A DNA stretch of 64,000 bases from an uncultured Eubacteriales bacterium (lineage in GTDB: Bacteria; Bacillota; Clostridia; Lachnospirales; Lachnospiraceae): NCBI GenBank assembly GCA_900545175.1, contig UQYF01000001.1, positions 287,409-351,408 of the forward strand, in the 5' to 3' direction. Every line of letters starts with the position of its first letter. Positions within the stretch are counted from its first letter, which is position 1. Below, one piece after another: positions 1 through 8,039 of this stretch. Both the position numbers and the translations under genes were made by a program. A model generated the notes under the pieces. It made no database searches and had not been told where the DNA came from. It worked only from the letters and a program-made list of their open reading frames with translations.

Positions 1-50
1 ATTGTAAGAACTTTGAACTTTCCACCCGGAAAGCAGATATATGTTTTCAT
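1..50 (-). CDS. 5' end of a leftward gene, possibly polysaccharide deacetylase (partial)
   Basis: An ATG at 50 on the reverse strand follows an excellent ribosome site (AAAAAGGAGACAACA) and opens a frame that runs off the window edge. The 16 visible residues begin MKTYICFPGGKFKVLT. A start of this type, followed by SYDDG, is what I associate with NodB-like polysaccharide deacetylases of Lachnospiraceae, but the catalytic part is outside the window, so the family is only a guess. The promoter lies at 118-146. That a coding region starts here is well supported. Confidence 0.55.
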   Translation of the reverse strand, partial: MKTYICFPGGKFKVLT

Positions 51-90
51 TGTTGTCTCCTTTTTGATGTGAGTTTATTTAACTGAATCG

Positions 91-141
91 ATTTTCGAAT
101 GTTTAAAACACATACATATTATACTAAGTTGATTCGAAAAT
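91..141. repeat. 10-bp inverted repeat around the leftward promoter
   Basis: ATTTTCGAAT at 91-100 and its exact complement ATTCGAAAAT at 132-141 are separated by 31 bases. One arm lies in the promoter spacer and the other downstream of the -10 box, about four helical turns apart. Two half-sites for a regulator such as an AraC-type protein, or looping, are possible; both are inference. Confidence 0.45.
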
Positions 142-146
142 GTAAA
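118..146 (-). promoter_or_regulatory. sigma-A promoter of the leftward gene
   Basis: Read on the reverse strand, TTTACA (146-141) and TATAAT (123-118) are separated by exactly 17 bases. The box pair lies about 70 bases upstream of the ATG at 50. The -35 hexamer is covered by the cre-like palindrome at 140-155. Confidence 0.7.
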
Positions 147-155
147 CGCTTTCAT
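140..155. promoter_or_regulatory. cre-like (CcpA/LacI-family) operator
   Basis: On the reverse strand the core reads TGAAAGCGTTTACA, which fits the catabolite-responsive element consensus TGAAARCGYTTWCW at every position. It overlaps the -35 box of the leftward promoter, a position expected to repress. A local LacI-type regulator could also use it. It is about 75 bases from the proposed promoter of the divergent beta-galactosidase gene, so both could be affected. Confidence 0.7.
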
Positions 156-228
156 GCATAAAATATAAAAATTTTATTATGTATATCAATTTTTTGTGCA
201 ATTTTCTTCCAAAAAGCAATGAAGCATA

Positions 229-257
229 TTGAGATATAGGAATATACATGATAATAT
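229..257 (+). promoter_or_regulatory. probable promoter of the GH35 gene
   Basis: TTGAGA (229-234) and TAATAT (252-257) are 17 bases apart, and TG at 249-250 gives an extended -10. This predicts a leader of about 120 bases before the ATG at 382, in which I see no riboswitch. Confidence 0.45.
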
Positions 258-381
258 AATAGATATGATGCATGGCTGCAATTTGTTGAAGGGTGGGACA
301 TATTGCCTTGGCTGAAAAAGAAGCTGTAAGCATAGCATTTGTAACATAGATTATAATATAACGCCCGGAAGTGAGGATTAT

Positions 382-2127
382 ATGAGCAGATTTAAGATAA
401 AAGATACTTTCTATCTCGATGATGAACCTTTTAAAGTGATATCAGGTTCAATCCATTATTTTAGGACAGTCCCGGAATATTGGCAGGACAGGCTGGAGAA
501 GCTTCTGGCTATGGGATGCAACACTGTGGAGACTTACATACCATGGAATGTACATGAGCCTGAAAAGGGCCGCTTTGAATTCGAAGGAATCAAGGATGTG
601 GTTGGTTTTGTCAAGCTTGCACAGAAGCTTGGATTATATGTCATATTAAGACCATCGCCATATATATGTGCCGAATGGGAGTTCGGAGGCCTTCCTGCAT
701 GGCTTCTTGCTGAGGACGGAATGAGGCTGAGAGTTAATTATCCTCCGTACATGAAGCATATCAGAGAATATTATTCTGTGTTACTGCCTATGCTTGTACC
801 GCTGCTCATTGACAATGGCGGACCTGTTATAATGATGCAGATTGAGAACGAGTATGGCTATTTTGCAACGGATTCATCATATCTTAATGCGATGAAGAAT
901 ATCATGACGGAATATGGAATCACTGTTCCTTTTATTACATCGGATGGACCATATCGTGATAGCATGAATGCAGGCTGCATTGAAGGAGCTCTCCCGACAG
1001 GTAATTTCGGTTCTAAGACAGAGGAACGCTTTGAAATACTCAAGGACTATACTAATGGTGGACCGCTTATGTGTGCAGAGTTCTGGGTTGGATGGTTTGA
1101 TCATTGGGGAAATGGCGGACATATGAAGTCAAATCTTGAAGAGAATGTGCAGGATTTTGACAGGATGCTTGAATTAGGGAATGTGAACATATATATGTTT
1201 CAGGGGGGAACCAATTTCGGTTTCATGAATGGTTCGAATTATTATGATGAGCTTACTCCTGATGTCACATCGTATGATTATGATGCTGTCATGACGGAAG
1301 ATGGGCAGATTACAGAAAAATATCGTAGATTCAGGGAAGTGATAGCAAAATATAAAGAGATACCGGATGTTAAGCTTTCAATGGACATTAAGAGAAAATC
1401 CTATGGCAGGCTTGAAATAAAGGACAAGGTCAGCTTATCGTCAACTCTTGATAAGATAAGCAAGCCTGTTTTCTCTGTGTACACTCAGTCGATGGAAAAG
1501 CTTGGACAGAATTATGGTTATATTCTATATCATTCCACGCTTGATACAGAAGAGAATATAGAGAGAATCAAGCTGTGGAAGGCAAATGACAGAGCTAATA
1601 TATTCATAGATGGGAAGCCATATGCGACTCTTTACGACAGGGAATTGCTGGACGAATGCAAAAATACTGTTTCGGATGTGAAAGGAAAGAGCATAGACAT
1701 TCTTGTTGAAAATATGGGACGTGTCAATTTCGGACCATATCTTGAGCTTCAGCGAAAGGGCATTGACCACTGTGTACAGATTAACGGACATATGCATAAT
1801 AACTGGCAGCAATATACTCTTCCGCTTGATAATGTTGAAAAGATTGATTTTGACGGAGAATACAGGGAAGGAACACCTGCTTTCTTCCGGTTTGAATTTG
1901 ATGTGGATGAATGTGCTGATACATTCCTGGATTTTGGCGGATGGGGTAAGGGCTGCGTATTTGTAAACGGTTTTAACATAGGACGTTTCTGGAAAATAGG
2001 ACCGCAGAAGAGACTTTACATTCCGGCACCGCTGCTTAAGAATGGCAGGAATGATATAATCATATTTGAGACGGATGGAGAGAGTGTGGATTATATCACA
2101 CTCTGCAATGAGCCGGAGCTTGGATAA
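382..2127 (+). CDS. GH35 family beta-galactosidase
   Basis: Predicted cytoplasmic retaining beta-galactosidase of glycoside hydrolase family 35 (581 residues, no signal peptide), releasing terminal beta-linked galactose from imported oligosaccharides. The N-terminal TIM barrel carries the family signatures: SIHYFR near residue 25, the acid/base glutamate in IENEYG (E157), and the nucleophile in CAEFWVGWFDHWG (E233). Beta-sandwich/jelly-roll domains follow, ending in the typical GFNIGRFW and GPQKRLYIP segments. The ATG is preceded by GTGAGGA. It stands divergent to a gene under a cre-like operator, which fits carbohydrate control. Family assignment is firm; the exact linkage specificity is not readable from sequence. 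Confidence 0.95.
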   Translation: MSRFKIKDTFYLDDEPFKVISGSIHYFRTVPEYWQDRLEKLLAMGCNTVETYIPWNVHEPEKGRFEFEGIKDVVGFVKLAQKLGLYVILRPSPYICAEWEFGGLPAWLLAEDGMRLRVNYPPYMKHIREYYSVLLPMLVPLLIDNGGPVIMMQIENEYGYFATDSSYLNAMKNIMTEYGITVPFITSDGPYRDSMNAGCIEGALPTGNFGSKTEERFEILKDYTNGGPLMCAEFWVGWFDHWGNGGHMKSNLEENVQDFDRMLELGNVNIYMFQGGTNFGFMNGSNYYDELTPDVTSYDYDAVMTEDGQITEKYRRFREVIAKYKEIPDVKLSMDIKRKSYGRLEIKDKVSLSSTLDKISKPVFSVYTQSMEKLGQNYGYILYHSTLDTEENIERIKLWKANDRANIFIDGKPYATLYDRELLDECKNTVSDVKGKSIDILVENMGRVNFGPYLELQRKGIDHCVQINGHMHNNWQQYTLPLDNVEKIDFDGEYREGTPAFFRFEFDVDECADTFLDFGGWGKGCVFVNGFNIGRFWKIGPQKRLYIPAPLLKNGRNDIIIFETDGESVDYITLCNEPELG

Positions 2128-2192
2128 TATACGGCATATTATGGCTTAATAACGGAATATAATTTTTAATTTAAGTACAATCCATAAAGTTC

Positions 2193-2221
2193 TTGCATTT
2201 TCAAAATCCTTACATTATAAT
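2193..2221 (+). promoter_or_regulatory. promoter of the FNT gene
   Basis: TTGCAT (2193-2198), 17 bases, TATAAT (2216-2221). A short inverted repeat TGCCAT/ATGGCA (2221-2226/2243-2248) lies in the leader. Confidence 0.6.
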
Positions 2222-2288
2222 GCCATGTGGGTTTGCCGTAAAATGGCAGGTGATTTAATCATACGATATTTAAGTGAGGAAAAGTAAG

Positions 2289-2927
2289 ATGCTAAAGAAG
2301 TTTTTCAAGATTTTTGTTCCGGCAGTCTATTCAGGACTTTGCATAGGAATTGGCGGTATGGTGTATTTAAACTGTGAGAATAAGGTTGTGGGAGCGTTCA
2401 TGTTCTGCATTGGACTTCTGACAATACTGTTATTCGGTTTTAATCTTTACACAGGCAAGGTCGGTTATATCTGCCAGAATAAGCCGGCTTATATTGGACA
2501 GGTTGCTATTGTGTGGCTTGGCAATTTTGCGGGAACAGCGATAATGGCTGGTCTGTGCAGGCTTACAAGAAATGCTGACAAGCTCACACAGGCATGTCAG
2601 GGCATGGTTGAGACTAAGTTAAATGACAACCTTTTAAGTCTTTTTGTACTTGCAATATTCTGTGGTATGCTGATGTTTATAGCAGTTGATACATATAAGC
2701 ATCACTATGAGAAGAAAGATACGATGGTAACAGTAGTTGCGATGCTCGGAGTTGTAGTATTTATTCTTGCCGGTTTTGAGCACTGCATAGCAGATATGTT
2801 TTATTTCACGCTTGCTGGAGCGTTCCCTAAAGCGTTTCCTGCTCTTATTGTCATGACACTTGGCAATGCAGTCGGCGGAAATCTTATACCTCTTGGACAG
2901 AATATAATGAAGAAGCTTAACGAATAA
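2289..2927 (+). CDS. formate/nitrite transporter (FNT) family channel
   Basis: A 212-residue polytopic membrane protein of the FNT family (FocA/NirC/HSC type), passive or proton-coupled pores for formate, nitrite, lactate or hydrosulfide. Seen: six hydrophobic helices; the GLCIGIGG entry motif; the FNLYTGK segment matching the E/NLFTG omega-loop region; the pore histidine in GFEHCIADMFY (H165); and GNAVGGN before the last helix. The ATG at 2289 was chosen because a GTG 15 bases upstream is itself part of the ribosome site GTGAGGAAA. It has its own promoter and no formate lyase or nitrite reductase neighbour, so the substrate is unknown. Confidence 0.85.
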   Translation: MLKKFFKIFVPAVYSGLCIGIGGMVYLNCENKVVGAFMFCIGLLTILLFGFNLYTGKVGYICQNKPAYIGQVAIVWLGNFAGTAIMAGLCRLTRNADKLTQACQGMVETKLNDNLLSLFVLAIFCGMLMFIAVDTYKHHYEKKDTMVTVVAMLGVVVFILAGFEHCIADMFYFTLAGAFPKAFPALIVMTLGNAVGGNLIPLGQNIMKKLNE

Positions 2928-3004
2928 TTTTTCATATTTATTTATTCATTATAATCAGAAGCAGCGCATATATTTCATACTAAGTTAGGTCAGCTGGAGC
3001 TTGT

Positions 3005-4345
3005 ATGAGATTAGAGGCATTTAAGAAAAAAGTAAGCATCATAATAGCATTCCTTGTTTTTGCATTGGCAGTGCCGGAAACTGTCAGTGCATCGGCAGGG
3101 GATGTTTTTTTGACTTTAAAGGACAGCGAGTTGTATGCGCTGTCTGCATGTCTTATGGATGCCGACAACGGGCGTGTACTATATGGAAAAAATGTTGACG
3201 ATGTGCGTGCTATGGCGAGTACAACAAAGATAATGACGCTTATCATTGCACTTGAATATGGAAATGCAGATGACATCGTAACAATTTCTCCATATGCGGC
3301 TTCAATGCCGGATGTGCAGTTAAATGTAAGGGCAGGTGAACAATACAGGCTTGGTGATTTATGCTATGCTATGATGCTTGAATCCTTCAATGATGTAGCT
3401 GTTGCCATTGCCGAATATGTGGGAGAAAAATACGGCATGCCGGAGGATTTTCAAAAAAGCGGCAGTACAGAAAATCTGACAGATGAAAAGGCAGATATAA
3501 CAAATGAAGTCCAAGATAATAGTGAAAGTCAGACATACTCTCAGGATGCAGACAACAGAAGTTATGATGAGAGCAGGCGGTATGTCAAAAAATTTGCGGA
3601 TTTGATGAATGCCAAGGCAAGAGAGCTTGGCTGTACTGATACATATTTTATTACACCTAATGGGCTTGACGCAGAAGATGAAAACGGAAAACATTCAACA
3701 ACAGCAAGGGAATTGGCGCTTATCGCATCATACGCCATAAAAAATGATGGGTTTAACAATATAACCGGGACGAAACAATATTCCTTTAACGAAATAAATG
3801 AAAAGAGAAGCTGCACTGCATATAATAAGGATGCATTTTTGAATCAGATGAGTGGAGCATTCGGCATAAAAACAGGTTTTACAGGCGATGCCGGATATTG
3901 CTTTGTGGGCGCATTAAAGAGTGACGGAAGAACCTTTATATCAGTGGTGCTTGGAAGCGGATGGCCGTCTAACCGTACATATAAATGGAAGGACACGCGA
4001 AAACTCATGGAATATGGGATAAACAATTTCTTTGAGAAAACGGTATTTTCTTCTGTTGAGGAATATAAGAAGGTTGAGGTGACAGACGGAATAGCTGACA
4101 GTACAGGAAGCAGAATTGATGGACTGCTTTCAATGCTTCTTTGTGATGCCGATGATGTCAGAGTGGTATATGAAATTGAAGACAGTGTGCCGGCACCGGT
4201 TGATATAGGTGACGTTCTCGGAAAAGCAATAGTGTATATTAATGGTGAACGAATGGAAGAATTTCCGATAACGGCAACGAATAAAGTGGAAAGAGTCGAT
4301 TATAAATGGTACCTGCAAAAACTTTTGGATTTAATGTGGCTGTAA
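3005..4345 (+). CDS. D-alanyl-D-alanine carboxypeptidase (peptidase S11, DacF-like)
   Basis: Low-molecular-weight penicillin-binding protein that trims the terminal D-Ala of peptidoglycan stem peptides outside the membrane. A signal peptide occupies residues 1-30 with a probable cut after VSA or SAS. The serine-enzyme motifs are in order: S72-T-T-K75, S127-F-N129 and K289-T-G291. Between the SxN motif and the YVKKFADLMN helix lies an insert of roughly 40 acidic/polar residues (about 150-190), not seen in compact S11 enzymes. The C-terminus (WYLQKLLDLMWL) is amphipathic to hydrophobic and may peripherally anchor the protein. A TGGAGC ribosome site precedes the ATG. Confidence 0.9.
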   Translation: MRLEAFKKKVSIIIAFLVFALAVPETVSASAGDVFLTLKDSELYALSACLMDADNGRVLYGKNVDDVRAMASTTKIMTLIIALEYGNADDIVTISPYAASMPDVQLNVRAGEQYRLGDLCYAMMLESFNDVAVAIAEYVGEKYGMPEDFQKSGSTENLTDEKADITNEVQDNSESQTYSQDADNRSYDESRRYVKKFADLMNAKARELGCTDTYFITPNGLDAEDENGKHSTTARELALIASYAIKNDGFNNITGTKQYSFNEINEKRSCTAYNKDAFLNQMSGAFGIKTGFTGDAGYCFVGALKSDGRTFISVVLGSGWPSNRTYKWKDTRKLMEYGINNFFEKTVFSSVEEYKKVEVTDGIADSTGSRIDGLLSMLLCDADDVRVVYEIEDSVPAPVDIGDVLGKAIVYINGERMEEFPITATNKVERVDYKWYLQKLLDLMWL

Positions 4346-4369
4346 TTGCCATAAATTAAAAATTAATGC

Positions 4370-4398
4370 TTGATAATTTGCGACTTTCGTACTACAAT
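4370..4398 (+). promoter_or_regulatory. promoter of the decarboxylase operon
   Basis: TTGATA (4370-4375), 17 bases, TACAAT (4393-4398), about 57 bases before the first ATG of the carboxyltransferase gene. Confidence 0.65.
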
Positions 4399-4454
4399 TA
4401 CATTTGGTGTAAATTGAATAAATTTTCCAAAATACGTTTATGGAGGGCTGAAAA

Positions 4455-5885
4455 ATGAGCAACACAGCACAGGTATCAGCAAGCAAAAGAATAGAAGCAT
4501 TGCTTGATGATAACAGTTTTGTTGAAATCGGTGGCCTTGTAACTGCAAGAAATACTGATTTTAACTTAGGCGACAACGCAACACCTGCAGATGGCGTTAT
4601 CACAGGTTACGGCGTTATCAATGGAAGTCTTGTGTATGTATACAGCCAGGATGCTACCGTACTCGGTGGTTCAATAGGTGAGATGCATGCCAAGAAGATT
4701 GCTAATCTTTATGATTTAGCACTTAAAATGGGAGCACCGGTTATCGGTCTTGTAGATTGTGCCGGATTAAGATTACAGGAGGCAACAGATGCACTCAACG
4801 GCTTTGGCCAGATTTATGCTAAGCAGGTAGAAGCATCAGGTGTTATTCCACAGATTACAGCTATCTTTGGTACATGCGGCGGCGGAATGGCAGTAGTTCC
4901 TACTCTTACAGATTTCACATTTATGGAAGAGAAGTCAGCTAAGCTTTTTGTCAACAGTCCTAATGCACTTGATGGTAACTTCACATCCAAGCTTGACACA
5001 GCTTCTGCTAAGTTCCAGAGTGAAGAGGCTGGTATTGTTGATGTTACAGGTGATGAGGCTTCTGTTCTTGACCAGATAAGACAGTTAGTATCTCTTCTTC
5101 CTGCCAACAATGAAGATGTAGCTGAGGATGAGTGCACAGATGACCTTAACAGAGTAAGTGATACTATTGCAAATGCAGTAGGTGATACATCTCTCGCTCT
5201 TGCTGAGCTTGCAGATGACAATGCTTTCTTCGAAGTTAAGAGAAACTACGCTAAGGACATGGTAACAGGCTTTATTAAGCTCAATGGACTTACAGTAGGT
5301 GCTGTAGCTAACAGGACAGTTGTGTATGATGATGAGATGAAGGAGGCAGCTAAGTTTGATGCTGTATTATCTCCTGAAGGCTGTGAGAAGGCAGCAGAGT
5401 TCGTTAACTTCTGTGATTCCTTTAACATTCCTGTTCTCACACTTACAAATGTCAAGGGCTACAAGGCTACAGTATGTGCAGAGAAGCACATAGCTAAGGC
5501 AGCAGCTAAGCTTACATATGCATTCGCTAATGCAACAGTTCCTAAGGTTAATGTAGTTATCGGTGAAGCTTACGGAAGTGCTTATGTAGCAATGAATTCC
5601 AAGGCAATCGGTGCTGACATGACATTTGCATGGGACAGCGCAAGCATCGGTATGATGGATGCCAACATGGCAGCTAAGATTATGTATGCTGACAAGCCTG
5701 AGGTTATTTCCGAGAAGGCTTCTGAGTATGCGGCACTTCAGACAAGCGCAGTATCAGCGGCTAAGAGAGGCTATGTTGATTCAATCATTGAGCCAGCTGA
5801 CACAAGAAAGTATGTCATTGGTGCATTTGAGATGTTATACAGCAAGAAGGAAGACCGTCCAAGCAAGAAGCATGGCACGGTTTAA
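4455..5885 (+). CDS. acyl-CoA-type carboxyltransferase subunit of a biotin-dependent decarboxylase
   Basis: A 476-residue carboxyl transferase of the MmdA/GcdA/propionyl-CoA carboxylase beta class, two crotonase-like halves. It would move CO2 from an acyl-CoA (methylmalonyl-, glutaconyl- or malonyl-CoA are the known family substrates) to biotin on the carrier protein. Seen: SGVIPQITAIFGTCGGG at about 128-144, giving the first oxyanion-hole glycines, and the matching C-terminal GEAYGSAYVAM at 370-380. It is about 35 residues shorter than typical MmdA, mostly at the N-terminus and in loops. Its ribosome site is TGGAGGG. The following genes (OadG, biotin carrier, OadB) mark it as part of a sodium-pumping decarboxylase rather than a carboxylase. 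The substrate cannot be read from the sequence. Confidence 0.85.
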   Translation: MSNTAQVSASKRIEALLDDNSFVEIGGLVTARNTDFNLGDNATPADGVITGYGVINGSLVYVYSQDATVLGGSIGEMHAKKIANLYDLALKMGAPVIGLVDCAGLRLQEATDALNGFGQIYAKQVEASGVIPQITAIFGTCGGGMAVVPTLTDFTFMEEKSAKLFVNSPNALDGNFTSKLDTASAKFQSEEAGIVDVTGDEASVLDQIRQLVSLLPANNEDVAEDECTDDLNRVSDTIANAVGDTSLALAELADDNAFFEVKRNYAKDMVTGFIKLNGLTVGAVANRTVVYDDEMKEAAKFDAVLSPEGCEKAAEFVNFCDSFNIPVLTLTNVKGYKATVCAEKHIAKAAAKLTYAFANATVPKVNVVIGEAYGSAYVAMNSKAIGADMTFAWDSASIGMMDANMAAKIMYADKPEVISEKASEYAALQTSAVSAAKRGYVDSIIEPADTRKYVIGAFEMLYSKKEDRPSKKHGTV

Positions 5886-5900
5886 TACGAGGTGACATGT

Positions 5901-6248
5901 ATGATAATTTGCAGCGCAATATCAGATGCGGGTATCAATACAGTAATTTGTCTCGTTGTTGTATTCGCGGTACTTATCTTTATCTCCTTCTTAATAAGCC
6001 TTTTCAAGTACATTCCTAAGCTTGAGGCTTTATTCACCAAGAAGGATGCTAAGACAGAGCTTGCAGAGAATGCAGTTGTAAATACTGTATCACAGATTGA
6101 GGTTAAGGAAGAGGAAGAAGAGCTTTCAGATGACCTTGAGCTTGTGGCTGTTATCACAGCAGCTATCGCAGCTTCAGCCGGAACTTCGACAGACGGATTC
6201 GTGGTCCGCTCAATCAGAAGATCAAATAACAGTAAATGGGCTAAATAA
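5901..6248 (+). CDS. OadG-type small membrane subunit of sodium-pump decarboxylase
   Basis: A 115-residue protein with one N-terminal transmembrane helix (about residues 10-35) followed by a charged region and an acidic stretch (EEEEE). It ends in a short alanine-rich second segment and a basic tail with SIRRSNNSKW. OadG/MmdD subunits hold the carboxyltransferase and the membrane subunit together. Primary sequence similarity is weak, as usual for this subunit, so the call rests on size, topology and position between the carboxyltransferase and biotin-carrier genes. ATG 5901 was preferred over an upstream GTG at 5892 that sits inside the ribosome site ACGAGGTGAC. Confidence 0.8.
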   Translation: MIICSAISDAGINTVICLVVVFAVLIFISFLISLFKYIPKLEALFTKKDAKTELAENAVVNTVSQIEVKEEEEELSDDLELVAVITAAIAASAGTSTDGFVVRSIRRSNNSKWAK

Positions 6249-6270
6249 TGCCTGATTTAGGAGGATTAAC

Positions 6271-6639
6271 ATGAAGAATTATACAATCACAGTAAATGGT
6301 AATGTGTATGATGTTACAGTAGAAGAGGGTGGCGCAGGCAGCACTCCTGTTGCAGCACCAAAGGCTGCACCTAAGGCAGCTCCAAAGGCTGCAGCAGCAC
6401 CAAAGGCAGCACCAGCCGGTGCAGGCGCAGTTAAGATTACAGCCCCAATGCCAGGCAAGATTGTTGCAGTTAAGGCTAATGCCGGTGCAGCAGTTAAGAA
6501 GGGACAGGTTATCCTTGTCCTTGAGGCAATGAAGATGGAGAACGACGTAGTTGCTCCTCAGGATGGTACACTTGCAAGCGTTGATGTTGCAACAGGTGCA
6601 TCTGTAGAGGCTGGTTCCGTATTAGCTACAATGAACTAA
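6271..6639 (+). CDS. biotin carrier protein of the decarboxylase
   Basis: A 122-residue biotinyl-domain protein. Residues 1-20 form a short beta segment and residues 25-53 an Ala/Pro/Lys hinge built from repeated APKA units. The rest is the flattened biotinyl barrel with EAMKMEN, where K88 is the biotinylated lysine. It shuttles CO2 from the carboxyltransferase to OadB. It is the only biotin carrier in the cluster, so both carboxyltransferases (4455-5885 and 8040-9446) probably use it. The gene has a GGAGGATTAAC ribosome site. Confidence 0.93.
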   Translation: MKNYTITVNGNVYDVTVEEGGAGSTPVAAPKAAPKAAPKAAAAPKAAPAGAGAVKITAPMPGKIVAVKANAGAAVKKGQVILVLEAMKMENDVVAPQDGTLASVDVATGASVEAGSVLATMN

Positions 6640-6666
6640 TAAACAAAACCACGGAGAGGAATAAAG

Positions 6667-7824
6667 ATGGAAATCATTACAGAAACATTAGTCAACCTGC
6701 TTAACCAGACAGGATTCATGACATTGTCCTACAAGAACTTCATAATGGTTGCAGTGGCATTGTTCTTCCTTTATCTGGCAATTAAGAAGGGTTATGAACC
6801 ACTTCTCCTTGTCCCGATTTCATTTGGTATGCTCCTTGTTAACCTTTTCCCGGACATTATGATGACCGTAGAAGAGGCAAAGGCTTCCGGAAGTCAGGCA
6901 GCAGGTCTTTTACATTATTTTTATTTACTTGACGAGTGGAGCATCCTGCCATCCCTTATTTTCATGGGTGTAGGTGCGATGACCGATTTCGGACCGCTCA
7001 TTGCAAATCCTAAGAGCTTCCTCTTAGGTGCAGCAGCACAGTTGGGTATTTTCAGTGCATATTTCCTTGCTATCCTTTTAGGATTCAATGGCATGGCAGC
7101 CGCAGCTATCTCCATCATCGGTGGTGCTGACGGCCCTACATCCATTTTCCTTGCAGGTAAGCTTGGCCAGACAGAGCTTATGGGACCTATCGCCGTAGCA
7201 GCGTACTCCTACATGTCTCTTGTACCTATCATTCAGCCGCCTATCATGAAGCTTCTTACAACTGAGAAGGAGCGTAAGATTAAGATGGAGCAGCTTCGCC
7301 CTGTATCAAAGCTTGAGAAGATTCTCTTCCCAATCATTGTTACAATCGTAGTTGTACTTATCCTTCCTTCGACAGCACCACTTATCGGTATGCTCATGCT
7401 CGGTAACCTCTTCAAGGAGAGCGGTGTTGTTAAGCAGCTCGCTGAGACAGCTTCAAATGCTCTTATGTACATCGTAGTTATCATCCTCGGTACATCCGTA
7501 GGTGCTACTACAAGTGCAGAGGCATTCTTAAAGGCTGATACACTCAAGATTGTCGTACTCGGCCTTGTTGCTTTTGCCGTAGGTACTGCAGGAGGAGTTT
7601 TGTTCGGCAAGCTTATGTGCCTCGCAACCAAGGGCAAGGTTAACCCGCTCATCGGTTCAGCGGGTGTATCCGCCGTTCCTATGGCTGCCAGAGTATCACA
7701 GAAGGTTGGAGCAGAAGCTGACCCGACTAACTTCTTACTCATGCATGCTATGGGACCTAATGTTGCAGGTGTTATCGGAACAGCCGTTGTAGCCGGTACA
7801 TTCATGGCGATATTCGGTGTATAA
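6667..7824 (+). CDS. oadB: sodium-translocating decarboxylase beta subunit (OadB/MmdB/GcdB)
   Basis: A 385-residue integral membrane protein with about nine to eleven hydrophobic helices. It releases CO2 from carboxybiotin and couples this to sodium export. The family hallmark GGADGPTSIF is present; its aspartate (D155) corresponds to the essential sodium-site aspartate of Klebsiella OadB. A second conserved block, SAVPMAARVSQ with the following GANPTN-like EADPTNFLLMHAMGPNVAG, is seen near the C-terminus. The length is slightly under the usual 375-430 range. It is preceded by GGAGAGGAATAAAG and closes the first transcription unit of the cluster. Confidence 0.95.
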   Translation: MEIITETLVNLLNQTGFMTLSYKNFIMVAVALFFLYLAIKKGYEPLLLVPISFGMLLVNLFPDIMMTVEEAKASGSQAAGLLHYFYLLDEWSILPSLIFMGVGAMTDFGPLIANPKSFLLGAAAQLGIFSAYFLAILLGFNGMAAAAISIIGGADGPTSIFLAGKLGQTELMGPIAVAAYSYMSLVPIIQPPIMKLLTTEKERKIKMEQLRPVSKLEKILFPIIVTIVVVLILPSTAPLIGMLMLGNLFKESGVVKQLAETASNALMYIVVIILGTSVGATTSAEAFLKADTLKIVVLGLVAFAVGTAGGVLFGKLMCLATKGKVNPLIGSAGVSAVPMAARVSQKVGAEADPTNFLLMHAMGPNVAGVIGTAVVAGTFMAIFGV

Positions 7825-7833
7825 GCTCATTTC

Positions 7834-7880
7834 AAAGCATAACTGAAATGACTGCTTGCAGTCACTTTCAGCTATGCTTT
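7834..7880 (+). repeat. long hairpin downstream of oadB
   Basis: The arms at 7834-7855 and 7858-7880 pair nearly perfectly: AAAGCATA-CTGAAA-TGACTGC against GCAGTCA-C-TTTCAG-TATGCTTT, with a TT turn. No T-tract follows (AGAAATGG), so it is not a standard intrinsic terminator; it may be an mRNA 3'-end stabiliser or part of an attenuator. It is the first of three hairpins before oadA. Confidence 0.75.
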
Positions 7881-7905
7881 AGAAATGGCAACAGCGATGA
7901 GAAAT

Positions 7906-7958
7906 AAGGCTGTCAAGCCTTGTTTCGAATTGATGTTGTAAATTGCGCAGCAATTTAC
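7906..7958 (+). repeat. two further hairpins ahead of oadA
   Basis: AAGGCT-GTCA-AGCCTT at 7906-7921 is followed by TGTTTCG. Then GTAAATTGC-GCA-GCAATTTAC at 7938-7958 is a perfect 9-bp stem. A related AAATTG/CAATTT pairing recurs further down (about 7985-8010), so alternative foldings are possible. Together with the long hairpin they fill most of the 215-base gap between oadB and oadA. Confidence 0.6.
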
Positions 7959-8039
7959 AGCTTATACACAAGCATATAAGTAATGTAAAATTGCGGCTTA
8001 TACAATTTTGTTACAAACAATTTTCAGGAGGAAAATAAA

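Noticed and set aside
124..333. A 69-codon reverse-strand open frame in the first intergenic region
   Set aside because: It is AT-rich, has no ribosome site, and runs across the cre-like operator and promoter.
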